This document shows positions 34,487 to 46,998 of a stretch of DNA of 64,000 nt, piece by piece. Each line of letters opens with the position of its first letter. The first letter of the stretch is position 1. Location of the stretch: positions 1-64,000 of the forward strand of contig JAURVB010000725.1 of the NCBI GenBank assembly GCA_033002965.1, read 5' to 3'. Both the position numbers and the translations under genes were made by a program. Below the pieces are notes generated by a model that saw only the letters and a program-made list of their open reading frames with translations, did not search any database and was not told where the DNA came from. The DNA comes from Piper betle. Its lineage: Eukaryota; Streptophyta; Magnoliopsida; Piperales; Piperaceae.

Positions 34487-36180
34487 CATAACCGAACAAA
34501 AGTCAGCCTTATACTTAAATCAGGTCAACGTGTCACCGAGTACTCAATGGAGTGGCCCTCCCATAACATGCATGATCTGTTGCATGTCAATTTCGACATG
34601 TGTTAAAAAAAATATAATATTTATTTTGCCACAATTTAAGAGTTATAATATTATTTTTTGAGTGCTAAATTATTTTTGGATTGACATGACATCAAAATCA
34701 AGGGTATCAGTAAACATCAAATGAATCTTTTTTTATATACATTATTATAATTTGGTTCCAGATGGGAGGCCGCGGAGCAAGGCGAGGGCACTGATTGCGG
34801 ACCTTTCCCAGTGCCCAAACACGGGTTGCCCATCAAAGTAGTAGCAAGAGAGCAGACCGAGAGGACGCAGACAAGTATGTGACAATTGTGAAAGAAACAC
34901 TTCTCTTGCAAGTGATGTGCGTTGCGTGCTCTGCATCTCCTTCCCAGGACTATACCTCTTCTGTGGAGCCTGGTGGATGTTCCATCTTGATCCTCTCTCA
35001 GGAATTATCTGATCAATTGGGTTGAGAAAATTAATAAAAGCAGAGAAAGCAACAGGGCAAGAGAAAAATGAATTAACCTCGACTCTAGGCTTTGGCCGGG
35101 TATTGCATGTCCACCGCAGAAAAGGAAACAAGATCATGTAGAGAAGTACGCTGGTGGTTTTGCCTCCTTGGATGTCAAATTTGCGGAAGCAGTTGCATGC
35201 TCCCGCTCTTCCTGCAATACTACTTATACATAATATTATAGTTTTAGTTATTTTCTATGTGTGGATTAGATATGGGTGGAGTAGAATGATATTAGAGAAC
35301 TAGAATGGGAATAACGATGAGTGGCTTCTTTTGGTTCTTAGAATTTGTAGAACACAAGAAGGTCAACTAATGTAGACGATCTTATTAATTTGGAAAAGCT
35401 TGCATGTTTTCCCCCCCCATTTTTGTTTTAAACTTTTTATTTAATGAGATGTGAAGGTCTGGGTACATGGAACTGAAACGCATGGCTTCAAAATTATGAG
35501 AGCTGCAAAATATCCCTGCTATGCCACTGCCATTAGTGAGTCATCGGTCGTACTTCAAAGCTGGCCCGTGAGCAGAATTAGAACGGTATTGTGTGCGGCT
35601 CAAAGGTTCTTCTTTGGGACGCTTGCGATGATAATCGTTGATGATTTTGATATCAAATATCACTATTTGATGTGTCCCCAGGATAGTCCCGAATAGGCGG
35701 ACACAGTACCCATTCACAGAATTTGGGTCACATTTTGTGTGCCATCGCGGCTTGGGGTTCTGAGGAAGCATAGTGGTTTCTCGTTAAATTTAAGAGATTG
35801 AACCCCGATTCTAATTAGACAAGTAAGATCTTACAACCAACAATATAAAATGTTACATTCACGCGATTTATATTATAAATAATTTTTTGTTGAATAATGA
35901 AATAAAATATAATTATATAATTTCTTAAATAGAGAATATAATTAACTTTAAAGATAGATCTTAATTGAGTGAAAAAATAAATTAAAATAATTTAATTTAT
36001 TATACATTTTTGTATTTTAAGAGGTTATATTTCATATTTTTAATAAAATGTCATCATGGAATTTTTTTTTATTAATATGAGTACATATGGTTGTAAGACC
36101 AAAATTGAAATTCTCCCATTAAATATCGTGAGTGGCAATTCAAAATTTTAATAATAAATTAAATGAATGCTATTATCCAC
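34487..36180. repeat. Segmental duplication copy B
   Basis: This is the second copy of the 31,735-34,355 segment, without the hAT insertion. Small differences include C8 at 35,411-35,418 against a T/C run in copy A. It starts 130 bp after copy A ends. Confidence 0.9.
34762..34882 (+). pseudogene. Orphan duplicate of CYP707A exon 8
   Basis: The reading WEAAEQGEGTDCGPFPVPKH ... REQTERTQTSM and stop matches exon 8 of the gene upstream (32,012-32,132), with intact splice acceptor (GGTTCCAG) and no frame damage. Exons 1-7 are absent from this copy, so it cannot make a P450. It could in principle serve as an alternative last exon for transcripts reading through from 31,640. Confidence 0.85.
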
Positions 36181-36589
36181 ACTCAATGGATATCGTCTGA
36201 CTTCATTCACCCCAAAAGTTAATTAGTTAATTAGCTTCTGTTGCTCAATTGGTCTAACATTTGTACTTCCCATTATCTGCCAAAGTCTCATTCACTGTCA
36301 ATGAAAGGAGGAGATTTCGTTCCCAGTGGAAGAAATCGCACCAATTTTGTAAGGGTACTTGCGTAAGAAACTCCAAGATGGTATGAGATGCTACGGACAT
36401 GCAATTTTTTTTTCGAGAGCACATTTTGAAAGAATGTTTGTCAATGCAACAGCAGAACTAAGGAACATCATGTTAAGTTGAACTGAATAAAAAGAATGTA
36501 AAATAAAAAAATAATTAGAATGTAAATAATCAGGTCTAATAGTAAATAGTAATTGTAAGATCCAACTTGAGTGACTAGATATATGTAAA
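36181..36589. other. Short spacer
   Basis: AT-rich sequence between the duplication and the next transposon. No gene is seen. Confidence 0.6.
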
Positions 36590-37875
36590 TAGGGTTGCTA
36601 ATTGAGCGAGTCAGCTCGTGAGCATTTAGCGTTCGGTTCGGCTTGACTCGACTCGAAACTCGACATTTAAATGCTCGACTCGAACTCGACTCGAACTCGA
36701 TTCTTACGAGTCAAGCTTGAACAAGGTCGTGTTCGACTCGACTCGGTTATAACTCGACTCGTAACTCGACTCGAACTCGATTCGATAAAATAATATAATA
36801 ATATAGTCTTTATATTATATATATATATATATATATGTATGTATAGAAATTCTATGGTGCACTGCCTAGCGCACCATGCGGCGCCAAATCTGGGCCGCTG
36901 GATTGAAATCCAGCGGCCCAGATTTGATAGGCCCAGACCCGCCCAAGACCCGCCCAAGACCCGCCCGACCGTTCGTCCGCCCCGTCCGCCCGCCGCCCGC
37001 AGCCCGCTCGCGCTCGTCCGCCCGTCGACCACCCTCGTCCCCCCTGCTGGGCCCCCCCCCCCCCGGCCGCGGCCCCTTGCCCCGCCCGTCGATCACCCTC
37101 GCCCCCGCCGCCATGGCCCCTCGCCCGCCGCCGCGCCAGCGGCCCCGAGCCGTCGCCCCCGCCTGCCGCTACCCGCCACCCTCCCCAAGCGCCGCTCCTT
37201 CCCCATCCCGCCGCCTCCCTCCCGGCCCTGCCGGCGCCCTCCCCCCAGCCCCAGGGCTTGCCGCCGCGCCCCCCACCCCGGTTCCCCCTCGGCCCCGACC
37301 GCACCCTTCCAACCCCCCCCTCCCAGCCGCCGCCCACGGCGGCAGGGGCGAGGGTGATCGACGGGCGGGGCGAGGGGGCCGCGGCCGGGGGGCGCCGGCG
37401 AGGGGGGAGACGAGGGTGGTCGACAGGCGGACGGGCGCGAGCGGGCGGCAGGCGGACGGATGGTCGGGCGGGTCTTGGGCGGGTCTGGGGGCCTATCAAA
37501 TCTGGGCCGCTGGATTAAAATCCAGCGGCCCAGATTTGGCGCCGCATGGTGCGCTGCCAAAAGAGGGTAAGTAACAAAAATAAAATAGTTGAGATGGTAA
37601 GTATTCACCTTGATGACTTCGAGGTTATGGGTTTAAACCATATTGACCTCAATTTTTCTTTTGACTTTTAATCGAGCTGGTTTCGAACGGGCTCACAAAC
37701 TTTAAACAGTTTAAGTATATTCGAGCACGAACACATAAAAGATATTCGAGTCGAACTCGGGCATGTATGTCCAAAACTCGTTCGATCTCGAGTCGAGTTT
37801 GAACGAGTTTCGAACTATTTGAGCCGAGTTCGAACACATGTTGAGCTCGGCTCGCTCGCTCAATTAGCACCCCTA
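36590..37875. mobile_element. hAT-like element with nested foldback
   Basis: The ends TAGGGTTGCTAATTGAGCGAG (first 20 bases from 36,590) and CTCGCTCAATTAGCACCCC (to 37,875) are inverted repeats of the same TAGGG type as the hAT elements at 32,931 and 40,753. The arms are rich in CTCGACTCGAACTCG words. No clear 8-bp target duplication is seen. A GC-rich foldback (36,869-37,554) has inserted inside. Confidence 0.65.
36869..37554. mobile_element. GC-rich foldback transposon with about 240-bp inverted arms
   Basis: GCGCACCATGCGGCGCC starts the left arm and its reverse complement ends the right arm at 37,554. The similarity continues inwards for about 240 bp per arm (36,869 to about 37,110; about 37,315 to 37,554), including CCGCCCAAGACCCGCCC and CGTCGATCACCCTCG. 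Each arm also holds its own palindrome (AATCTGGGCCGCTGGATT and its complement). The long open frames on both strands come from base composition, not from protein coding. No transposase is present. Confidence 0.85.
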
Positions 37876-40752
37876 ATTCCTGCAACTGGTGTTGAGTACG
37901 TGACCATGAAATTTAGGTTATATTTTTTAAGAAATATCAACGCAACAATTAGAGCAAAAAAAAAATCATAGAAGATGATAATCAAAAAAAGAGAGACAGA
38001 TTGTACGTGGAAACACTCTTCCACTCGAAGGTAAAATCACGAGGACGTGACCGATAGCTTTACTATATCACAAGGAGATCACATCCTCTTCCTCACTAAT
38101 ATAATGATTACAAAAGATACACGGGAAATCTAACCTAAACTCTCTCACAAAAGAAATAAGATCACCCCTATTTCTTAAACAACCATCTTACACGTAAGAA
38201 TTACAATGCAAAACCTCTCATATTAGAAATGAACAAAGGATTTCATCTTATGTGTTGAGATAAGAAGACATGAAAACTATTTATAAACTTCATCTCAAGG
38301 TGTGTAATTTGGTAACCAACTAAAAAGTCATTAACAATATGCTCCACTTTATGGCAAACAAAGTATCAAGCAATAAAACTATTCACGAATGAGTCCTTTT
38401 GGTGTCCACAATCTTCTTTCGTAATTTTAACTTTGATGACAATAGGGCAGCAAGCAATTAAGGGTGTTTTGAGTATCGAGCGTGTTTTGAGTATAGATGT
38501 TTGATATCAACCTGAATAATTTTAATGTTACTCAAATTCGAATATACTTAAATTTTCAAATTTTTAGGAGCTTTAAACCAATTTGACTCAATTAGGCTCA
38601 AACCTAACTCGACTCGAACTAAAAACCATTTTTTTAATTGGGACATTATATATAAAGTAGAATCATTTATAGAAAATATTAAAGGGTGGTTGATCATGAT
38701 TTACCAAACGATGTTGGACTATTTGCATGAGATAAAGATAAATTGGGATATTTCATGTATAATAGAATCATTTATAGAAAGTAGGGAAGATTGGTGGATT
38801 GCGATTTATCAAACGATGTAAAGAAAAAGAAAATATCATATGCCTAGTTTTGAACTAGGAACCTCTTTTATGTCATACACCACAACAACAATCCAACTAT
38901 TAATCTTTTTGTTTTATAACAATAGTTAAAAGTCTTGATTATAATCATGAAAATAAAATAAAACATTTAACACAATTGATACCAAAGTTAATATATTAAA
39001 TCTGATATATATATATATATATTAATGTATTAAAATTGATATTATATATTAAACCATCAAGTTGAGTTAAGAGTCAATTTCGGGTCGAGTTCGAATTATA
39101 ACTGAGTCGAACACTTAATTTTTCAAAATTGACTCGTAAAATTTAAATTCAAGTTTGAGAATTTAAATGTCAAATTCAACTTGAGTCTAATCGAGCGAAA
39201 TACCAATAGACTAGAGCTTGCTCGCTCAATTAACAACAACAACAATATTGTGCAATTATCTGTTCAGAGCTCTCCTATGATTTCAGAAGTGAATCATGCA
39301 TGGCAATTATGTTAAATTTTACATTACTATAAACAAACAATCAGTGATACAAATATCTTGTACGCAAACTTATCGTCGATATATTTCATGCATAATTTTT
39401 ATGAAGAAGACCAATCTATTGAAATCTCGTTCACTTTATATTTTGATAAATGAAGAGTCAAGGTTCTTGATGTGAGAAGACCAACCACTAGACCTGGTAT
39501 TATAACCATTTGTTTCTGTATTAGTCATGTCAGTTCATCATGAAAATTTCAACACTGCAGAGAATTAATATTGTCGGAGAATAAAGAGCATAATGAAAGG
39601 CAAGCAAATAACATCATCCATGAGTTTAGAAGATTGATTAAAGAAGTGATGAATACCTGCTTAAGGCGAGGAAAAGTCTGGAAAGTAGAGTTGATGATAT
39701 AACTTTTTGGATTTGTTAAAATCATACATGCTTATATGAAAGTATTTTAAGTCAGAGCAGAGGATTGTTGAACAAAATGAAAACAATCGGCATCCTTCAA
39801 ACAAACAGCATCAATCAACAAAATGGTGGATGTATGGAAATTTCAAACTAACCGACCACAGATCAGCTCCAAAGTATAATTAAGATGTCGTTCTTGCCTC
39901 CTCCCACGAGTGACGCCGACGGGGACGCAGAATTCTCGATCATCGACGGTAAGCAGCGTCGCTCCCAGAAGGAGCGAAAAATTTTTCCCTAAGATTTTTA
40001 GACACGCTTCTCATGATACTGCCTTGTAGTGCGCAATTTTGTGAACACTTGCGTCAACGAATCTGCACCCACTTTTAAACAATTAAATTGTCATTGAATC
40101 GTAGGAATCACTCACTTTTAAATAACTAAAATCACTATACTTCTTTTAATAAACCGGGAGTGTGAATAAAAATGTTCAAGTAATTGCGTTCTCATCCTAC
40201 AAGCGGTGCGGTTGAAGCTCAATCAAATTATTTATTAATTTCTTTACCATTTATCATTATCTAATCGTTGACCATTTATTAAATTTTCTATAATTTCCTA
40301 TTTTTTTACCTGTTTAAACAATAGTAAACTTTATAAAATTTTTTAACCTGTTTAAAAATTGATAAAATTTTATGTATATGGGCCTACAACTTTTTGTAAT
40401 TAAATGCACTTACTAAGGCCACAAATTTAATGCCACTTGTACCACATAGTTACATTAAACTAATCTTTTAAAATATACAACCCTAATTAAATATTAAAAT
40501 AATATTATTTCTTGTTTAGAGAAGTCAACATATTTATGGATTTATAAGATTTATTTTCAAAGACTAATAACTAATTTTAATAAAATTGTAAATCGGTAAA
40601 ATAGTAATGTCATCGACTTCTCACTACCGTTTCAAAATGAAAGTGTTATGATTCAATTTACCACTTCTTTTTATCACTCTTTATATAATAAAAACATTTA
40701 ATCATTTTATTTTAATTTAATTTGAATCGGTTAGCAAAGTGGTACTTGTAGC
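37876..40752. other. Spacer with transposon remnants
   Basis: No gene is supported. 37,960-38,350 resembles old LTR-retrotransposon flank. 38,470-39,235 holds CTCGA/TCGAA-rich sequence ending CTCGCTCAATTAACAA, probably a decayed relative of the hAT-like family. AT repeats lie at 39,007-39,022. Confidence 0.5.
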
Positions 40753-41401
40753 TAGGGCTATTCAAAGCCCATTTAAACTCAATTTGGTTCGATAATTGAT
40801 TCAAAAAAATTCGACTCAAAATTTAAACTGATATTAAACAAGTTGAACCTGGGTTTGTACTTACACAACTTGGCATGACTCAAAGTTTGATACTTTATAT
40901 AAAGAATAAAATTTGTGGCCATATTTACCCTAATTTCCTTATATAAATATAACCAAATTATAAAATAACATTATACGATATTAAATTTGAACAAATTTAT
41001 GTATGATTAAATTATCTTTTATGTATAATTATATTTAATTTGAGATTTTTTAATTATAAATTAAATTTTAGCATGAATTACATGAAAAAATATTACTAAA
41101 TACGAATCAAACTATCTCAAATTCGAATTGACTTGAATACATTCTAGTTTGACTCAAACTCGCCAATTGTGGGAGTACTTCAAAAAACCTTTCCTCCTCT
41201 CGGCTATTTCATTTTGGGTTAACAAGATATGAAAGTACATTTTTCTATATAAAAATAGTGTGTTCCAAGGTGTGAAGTGGGGGAGAATCGGTGTCATAAT
41301 TGGGATTTTAAATAAGACAACCCTTTCATTTGATCTAAATTAAATGAGACCCAAGTTTGAGCTGAACAAAATTCGATTTGACTAGCCAATGAGCACCCCT
41401 A
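40753..41401. mobile_element. Non-autonomous hAT transposon
   Basis: A 649-bp element with ends TAGGGCTATTCAAAGC and GCCAATGAGCACCCCTA. It is flanked by CTTGTAGC (40,745-40,752) and CTTGCAGC (41,402-41,409), an 8-bp target duplication with one change. The AT-rich interior has TCAAACTCG/ATTCGA words and no coding capacity. Confidence 0.8.
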
Positions 41402-41573
41402 CTTGCAGCACTGTTTATGCACACCCAAATGATCATTTGGTGGAGAACTTATCGACAACAAAATTAACATAAATGGAGCCGGAATGTAAAGTCATTTGTC
41501 TAAGTCATTTCTAGCAGGCGGGTGACTATTTGTCCTGTTTTGTTTCATTATTATTATTAGTGCAAATAATAAG

Positions 41574-42803
41574 TGATAACTTTGGAAAAGAGTTATTATT
41601 ATTTGCATTTTATATTAAGTTTTTGTCATGTTTCGAGTTGTTTATATATCAATTTTATTAGTTTAGAAGTTTATTAGATATTATTAATAATGCGAGAAAT
41701 TATTGTGATTTTACGGTAAAAAGTGCTAATTAATGTTGTTCTAACAGGGTATAAGAATTAGAAGACGATCTTTAGCCAACTAATGAGAGTTTGTAGCAAC
41801 TACTTTAAGGATAAACGAGATCTTCTTAGAGATAAGCGTGATCTTCATGAAGATATGCTGTAAAGATCTTTGGAGATAAGGATATCCTTGGACGTTAGGG
41901 ATAAGCATGATCTTCATAAGATATTCTTAATGATCTTTAGAGTTGTGGATAAACACGGAGAAACTTTATATAAGGGGACGTCCTCTTTGAAGAAAAAGAG
42001 GAGAACAATATTAGACTGCTAAAAGACGACACGAAAGACAAGAGAAGGAAGACGAAGAATTTGAATCAGAAGAATTTTTTGTGTTTAATCGAAAACTTTA
42101 TGGAGTAATTCTTTTCTAGGATTTTTAATAACAACTAGTGCATGGATTAATAAAAGTTATTAATTTTTATTTATGTGATTATGATGTTGGATTATCTATT
42201 TTATTTTATGCATTAATGCTATCATTAGCCTCATCACCTATTAATTGATCTACAGATTCGATCTGTCTAGAGATAGAAATGTTAAATTTGTCAATGAATA
42301 AAATAGCCTTTTATTCATCTATTTTAGGTGATTCACGTATGAGATAGGGATATACTCATATGTCTTGGATAACTGTTAAGGGCAAAACTTAAAATATCAT
42401 TTTGCATACACAATTTTATAAAGATATAGGAATTAGGTGCGAGTGATAAGTTTATGGTGAATCTAAGAGATGTCATAAATAATTAATTCCCGTGGTTAAT
42501 AATCCAAATATGTAATTCATAGGTAGAAGTTATAACTTTAATCATATAGAGCACTACGTAATATTGAAAATCCTAGGTTTGTCGTCTTGAAGTTAGTATT
42601 TAATTTAAATATTGCATTTTAGATTAGTTTAGTTTTAGTTTATAATTAAACCACTCTTTGAATTTATCTTTCAATTAAGTATAATTAATTAAATTAATTT
42701 TGGTCACTAAAATTTTTTAGTAATAATTCTTCGTGGGACGATACTTTCTTATCATTTTATTACTTGATTCGGCACGTGCACTTGCGTTATAATTTTCACA
42801 TTA
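41574..42803 (+). mobile_element. Probable solo LTR of a retrotransposon
   Basis: About 1.23 kb starting TGATAAC and flanked by ATAAG on both sides (41,569-41,573 and 42,804-42,808). Inside are a TATATAAGGGG promoter-like box near 41,968 and the end segment GTGGGACGATAC, TTACTTGATTCGG and CACGTGCACTTGCG, a phrase common in U5 regions of large plant LTR retrotransposons. The 3' end reads CACATTA rather than a clean CA, which weakens the boundary. Confidence 0.5.
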
Positions 42804-42808
42804 ATAAG

Positions 42809-45800
42809 CCAATAGGGCGAGTCTGCATCACTTAAGGTTTGCTTAATCAGTCAGGCCCAAAGAGGCATATTAGGATTTTCTAGTGGGTATTTATTATTTA
42901 AGACTTCCTTTCTAAACATATATTAGAATATCAAAGTTGAAGCTTAGCCCTATGCCTTCTATTTACCATTCCTTTCACCCCTTCCATAGATTATACTTGC
43001 CATCAAGTCCACTAAGATCAAACACCAAGTAGAAGGGGAGAATGCAGCTAGTTAGGGACTAGGAAGGAAGTCTTGTTGCACCATTTCCCTCCATTTGCTT
43101 CCAGCTCTCAACTTTCTGACTTGGTATACGGACAACGTCATGAATGTCTATCATTTATCTTGAAGCACCGAACTTCGTATGCTTTAATAATTGATGGATT
43201 CCAGACATGAAGGCGAGGCCCAAAGTATCACCATACGGTCTGTTATTCTGAAAACATCAATCCACTCATTAATCAACATCAAATAAAGCGAGGCAGCAAG
43301 CTGTACACACAAAATTTCGGACTCTAGTTGTCAACTGTACTGTCAATTACAATTCCCGATTTTTTGTTTTTTGCCGAACAGCAATTCCCGATTGGATTGG
43401 TAAAGAGAACTTATTGTCTTTCCCACAACAAGTTCTGCAGATTAGACAAGAAAAAGAAACCAAAACTCCAAGACTTCACAGGTGTATCCCACTTCACACA
43501 CTCGTCTTGTGCGATGACACCTTTATTTAAGAGAATTGTAGTCATGCTGATTTTATATCATCCACTTTGAAGTAGGTTGTTACTTGATCAAGAGCAACAA
43601 TTGCATGCACACATATATAGATTTTATTTATTAGACTTCTATACCGAAATATGCATTTTTCATGGTCCTATACGTTTGGCCTCAGACATGTTTATGAAAT
43701 ACATATCTTCAGAAACCTCTCTAACATTTTTTATTGTTTTTTTTAAAAAACCCTAACATTTGGGGCCTACTCATTTCGTATCAAAAAGTGATCACCCAAA
43801 AAATTACCATAGACCATAGAAATTGGAAAAAAATAGCCAGCCGTCTTACCAATCAAATCCCTTGTCAATCCAATGTTACGACGTTTCGGCTCACCTTGAG
43901 GTAAACATGCAAAGTACTCAAGAAATACTTTTATTCTAAGCATTACGTTAACAAAAAAATTGAATAAAATCATTTACTTGTAATAACAAAAATCAGATCA
44001 AAATGCGGGTGATTTTTTCCTGCAAGTGAATAATTTCAATGGCGTAAAATCCTTCCTAGTGCCAAAAATTTACGTACACCATGTTGCAAGGCCGAGCTTC
44101 GACCAAATGACTTTTTGCGTACTATCATCCTTCCCACGGCCCACCTCGCAGCCCAGGGAACTCTATCCAGCCATATATCAGTTTGCTAGTAGGCCCTGAA
44201 ACATTGGCATGGCAGACAACTCTGTTCCATCAAGACTTGCCAGTTAGAATTGCTTGGGCACAATCCATTAAAGGACCAATCCACCCACCACTCCGTATTT
44301 TTCAAGCACAATAATCTGATAAGTTCATGAATGGAATCCCATCTACATCCACTCACCCGTTTCATCTCTTCATCAAAATTCCATCTAGAAGGTAGCAAGT
44401 AGGTTTGTCTATCGGCTGTCGCACTGCAAAGTGCAAACTTCAAACGAGCACTGATACTTATTGACACACAGCTATATCCAACATAGGAACTTCCACCTAG
44501 AAAGTTTCCTGTATGAGAGATCTCATTGCAATTGATAATGAATCAAAACTTCCACCGGCAATTCTAAATCGCAGCCATAAAGTGGGTAGAAAAGGTTGCT
44601 GAGCTTCCAAGATTAGGGATTATATTAGTGGCTCAGCAACTGCTCATGGCCTAACCAATCAACCAAGCTAGTAGCTAATTTTAGATTTCATGTCCCCCAG
44701 AGAAGTATTTTGGCTGAATACTTCACAAGCAGAATTCAGTACTCGCCCATTTCGTTTTGAGTACTGGCAGTTGGCACAGCACAATTCTGTCTAATAATTT
44801 AGTTTCTAGGCCTGTCATGAACACTCCCCAAATTGACCACCTACAACTTCCAAACAAATTCATATTTCATACACACATCAATGAATGTTATTACAGAACT
44901 AACCTAGCACTCGTAATACCAAACGATTCGAAGCAAAGAAGCCTGTCTTCAAACTCCCAGTCCTAGAATTTCATGTTGTGCTTAACTCAAAACCTAAATT
45001 CAAAAAGCAATCCAGCTCAACAAACAACCAAACAAACATGTCCGGTAACGAGTGATTACTGAATGCAATTGTAGCAATACAATAATCGTAACACCCCAAT
45101 GTGGCTTATAATGCGAACCAAATCACAGTATTAAATCATGAATTAATATTTTTTATCATTTAAAATAAAATACCAACTTACATGACAAAAACTACTTGAA
45201 ATGTCGAAAGATAGAAGGTTCGAGAGAATCTAATGTACATCCATAATACGCATAATTACACAAAAAAACATACACAAACTCCTAAGGTAGAGCTCACGTA
45301 AATATGATATCTTAAATGAATCCAAATTATAGAGGAAATTTCAAATTTTGAAAAAAATCTGATAGTTCAAATTATATAGAAGACTTTAAATTTTGAAAAA
45401 AATCTGGAAGAATCTCTTGTAACTATGATGTGGGTAACTTTTCACAAACCCATATAATTTTATAATTTATAAAATCTACACGAAGACATTTACATTTCAA
45501 GTATTTCACACACAAAAATATTTTAGAAGAGTTCCATCATGTTTACATCACATTCACATGGTATTTGCAACACAATTTATATTCTTCAACTGTGTTAGTT
45601 CGCTTGGTTTTTACATGAGTTTTTACCTGCAAAACAAAACATAAAAGTTCCTCTAACTCCAGGTACATGCACAAGTATCATGATTTAACGTATTTGGGAT
45701 TTTATTTAACCTTCAGTTTTGAAACTTTAGGGCTCTTAGGAGAATTTCTTTACAAAATGGTTAATCCTGCATGCTCTAAAGTATACCGTTTACAAAACAG

Positions 45801-46998
45801 TTCAAACACAAATTAGTAATAATAACTTTTATAAATTTTAAAATAGGGCAACTGTGCATTTCAAGGCTTGCAAGCTTTTACTCATTTATTCAAAGTGGCT
45901 CACTAGCCCAGCATACTACTCTCATTACATGGATCATTGGCCTTACATAAATAATCATATTAGCTCAGCTCACTAGCCTGACATAGTTATTACATCAACA
46001 CATCCTCATGAGTCATTCTTGATCTATGCGTCTTTCTAGCCAGCAACATCGAGCTATATAGAAAACATACGTCAATAATTAAATATTATCGATCTAAAAA
46101 TAATTACGAAAAATAATTTTCTAAATTGGCAAAATGGACAACTAAGTAAGGGATACAGGAAGAGGGAGGGTCTGCCATGCGGGAGGAGAAGGGAATGAGG
46201 GAAGGGAGGGAAGGAGAAGAGGAAGGAGTAAAAGGGGGAATGGGGTGAGAGAAAAGGAGGGGAGAAGAAAAGAGGAAAGGGAGAGAAAGAGAAAGGAGGA
46301 AAAAAGTGAAGGAGAAAATGGGAAAGAAGAAAAGAGGGAGGGAAGAAAAAAGCAAAAAAATAAAAATAAAAAAAGGGAGGAAAGAGGAAAAAAAATTATT
46401 GAGGTATGCCGATTGTCATGCCTACAAGACTTAATGCTAAATGCGAGAGAGATACGAGAGACACAAAACACCAACACAGAGACTACCGACCATATTCTAC
46501 ACAATACAACTAAACAAAATACAAACTATAGGTTTAATAATAGGGATCAATGGGAGACTTGCCCAATGTCTAAACCCATGACAACACACAAGACCATTTA
46601 AATTGGACCAACTATATGCTACTCTGACCAAACCACCAACAAACCACGCACAAAACACGAACAGATTGGTTTTACAACAACGCCAAGAAAGATTTCGATC
46701 ACAGTATATCCAATACAACACAAAATTGGTTTACTCCGTGGAACTGCTTTATATCTTCAAGCTTAGGCTGCAATCAATTATCTTAGGGGGTACAAAGAAC
46801 AAGAAACAAAATGGCATGTTCAAGATGCTATGTAAATGTAAGCAACCCTGCAGTATCTCTGATCCTCAAGTATTTACAGCCGAATAAATAGGCTATTTTG
46901 CTCTACACATCTACATATTTGTAACTCCATCCATTCGTCAATTTCGCACAGAGAACTAATCAGAGATTGAGGGCAAATCTCCTCTTTTGGGAACCATA
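42809..46998. other. Spacer downstream of the RING gene
   Basis: No gene is supported. Small frames such as 44,186-44,467 (minus) match nothing I recognise. A TAACACCCCAATG phrase near 45,090 resembles the start of a Ty3/gypsy LTR, and the sequence to about 46,100 could be LTR-derived. A long polypurine tract lies at 46,155-46,398. Confidence 0.5.
46155..46398 (+). repeat. Polypurine tract of about 240 bp
   Basis: Nearly every base on the plus strand is A or G, in irregular GGGAAGGAGAA-type words. The long frames on either strand here are a composition effect. Confidence 0.9.

Noticed and set aside
31919..35137. Minus-strand frames of 127-157 residues present in both duplicated segments
   Set aside because: They are antisense to CYP707A exon 8 and its 3' flank, and survive only because the segment was duplicated recently.
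36839..37608. Several long open frames (up to 232 residues) on both strands
   Set aside because: They lie in the GC-rich foldback; stop codons are rare there because of base composition, and the proteins are Pro/Arg- or Gly-rich in every frame.
37585..37650. GAGATGGTAAGTA ... GGGTTTAAACC resembling tRNA boxes A and B
   Set aside because: Stem pairing is poor; at most a decayed tRNA-derived SINE inside the hAT-like element.
44186..44467. Minus-strand 93-residue frame
   Set aside because: Composition is protein-like but I recognise no family and see no neighbouring exons; left unannotated.
46104..46601. Frames rich in Phe/Ser/Pro (minus) or Lys/Glu (plus)
   Set aside because: Produced by the polypurine tract; no domain and no exon context.
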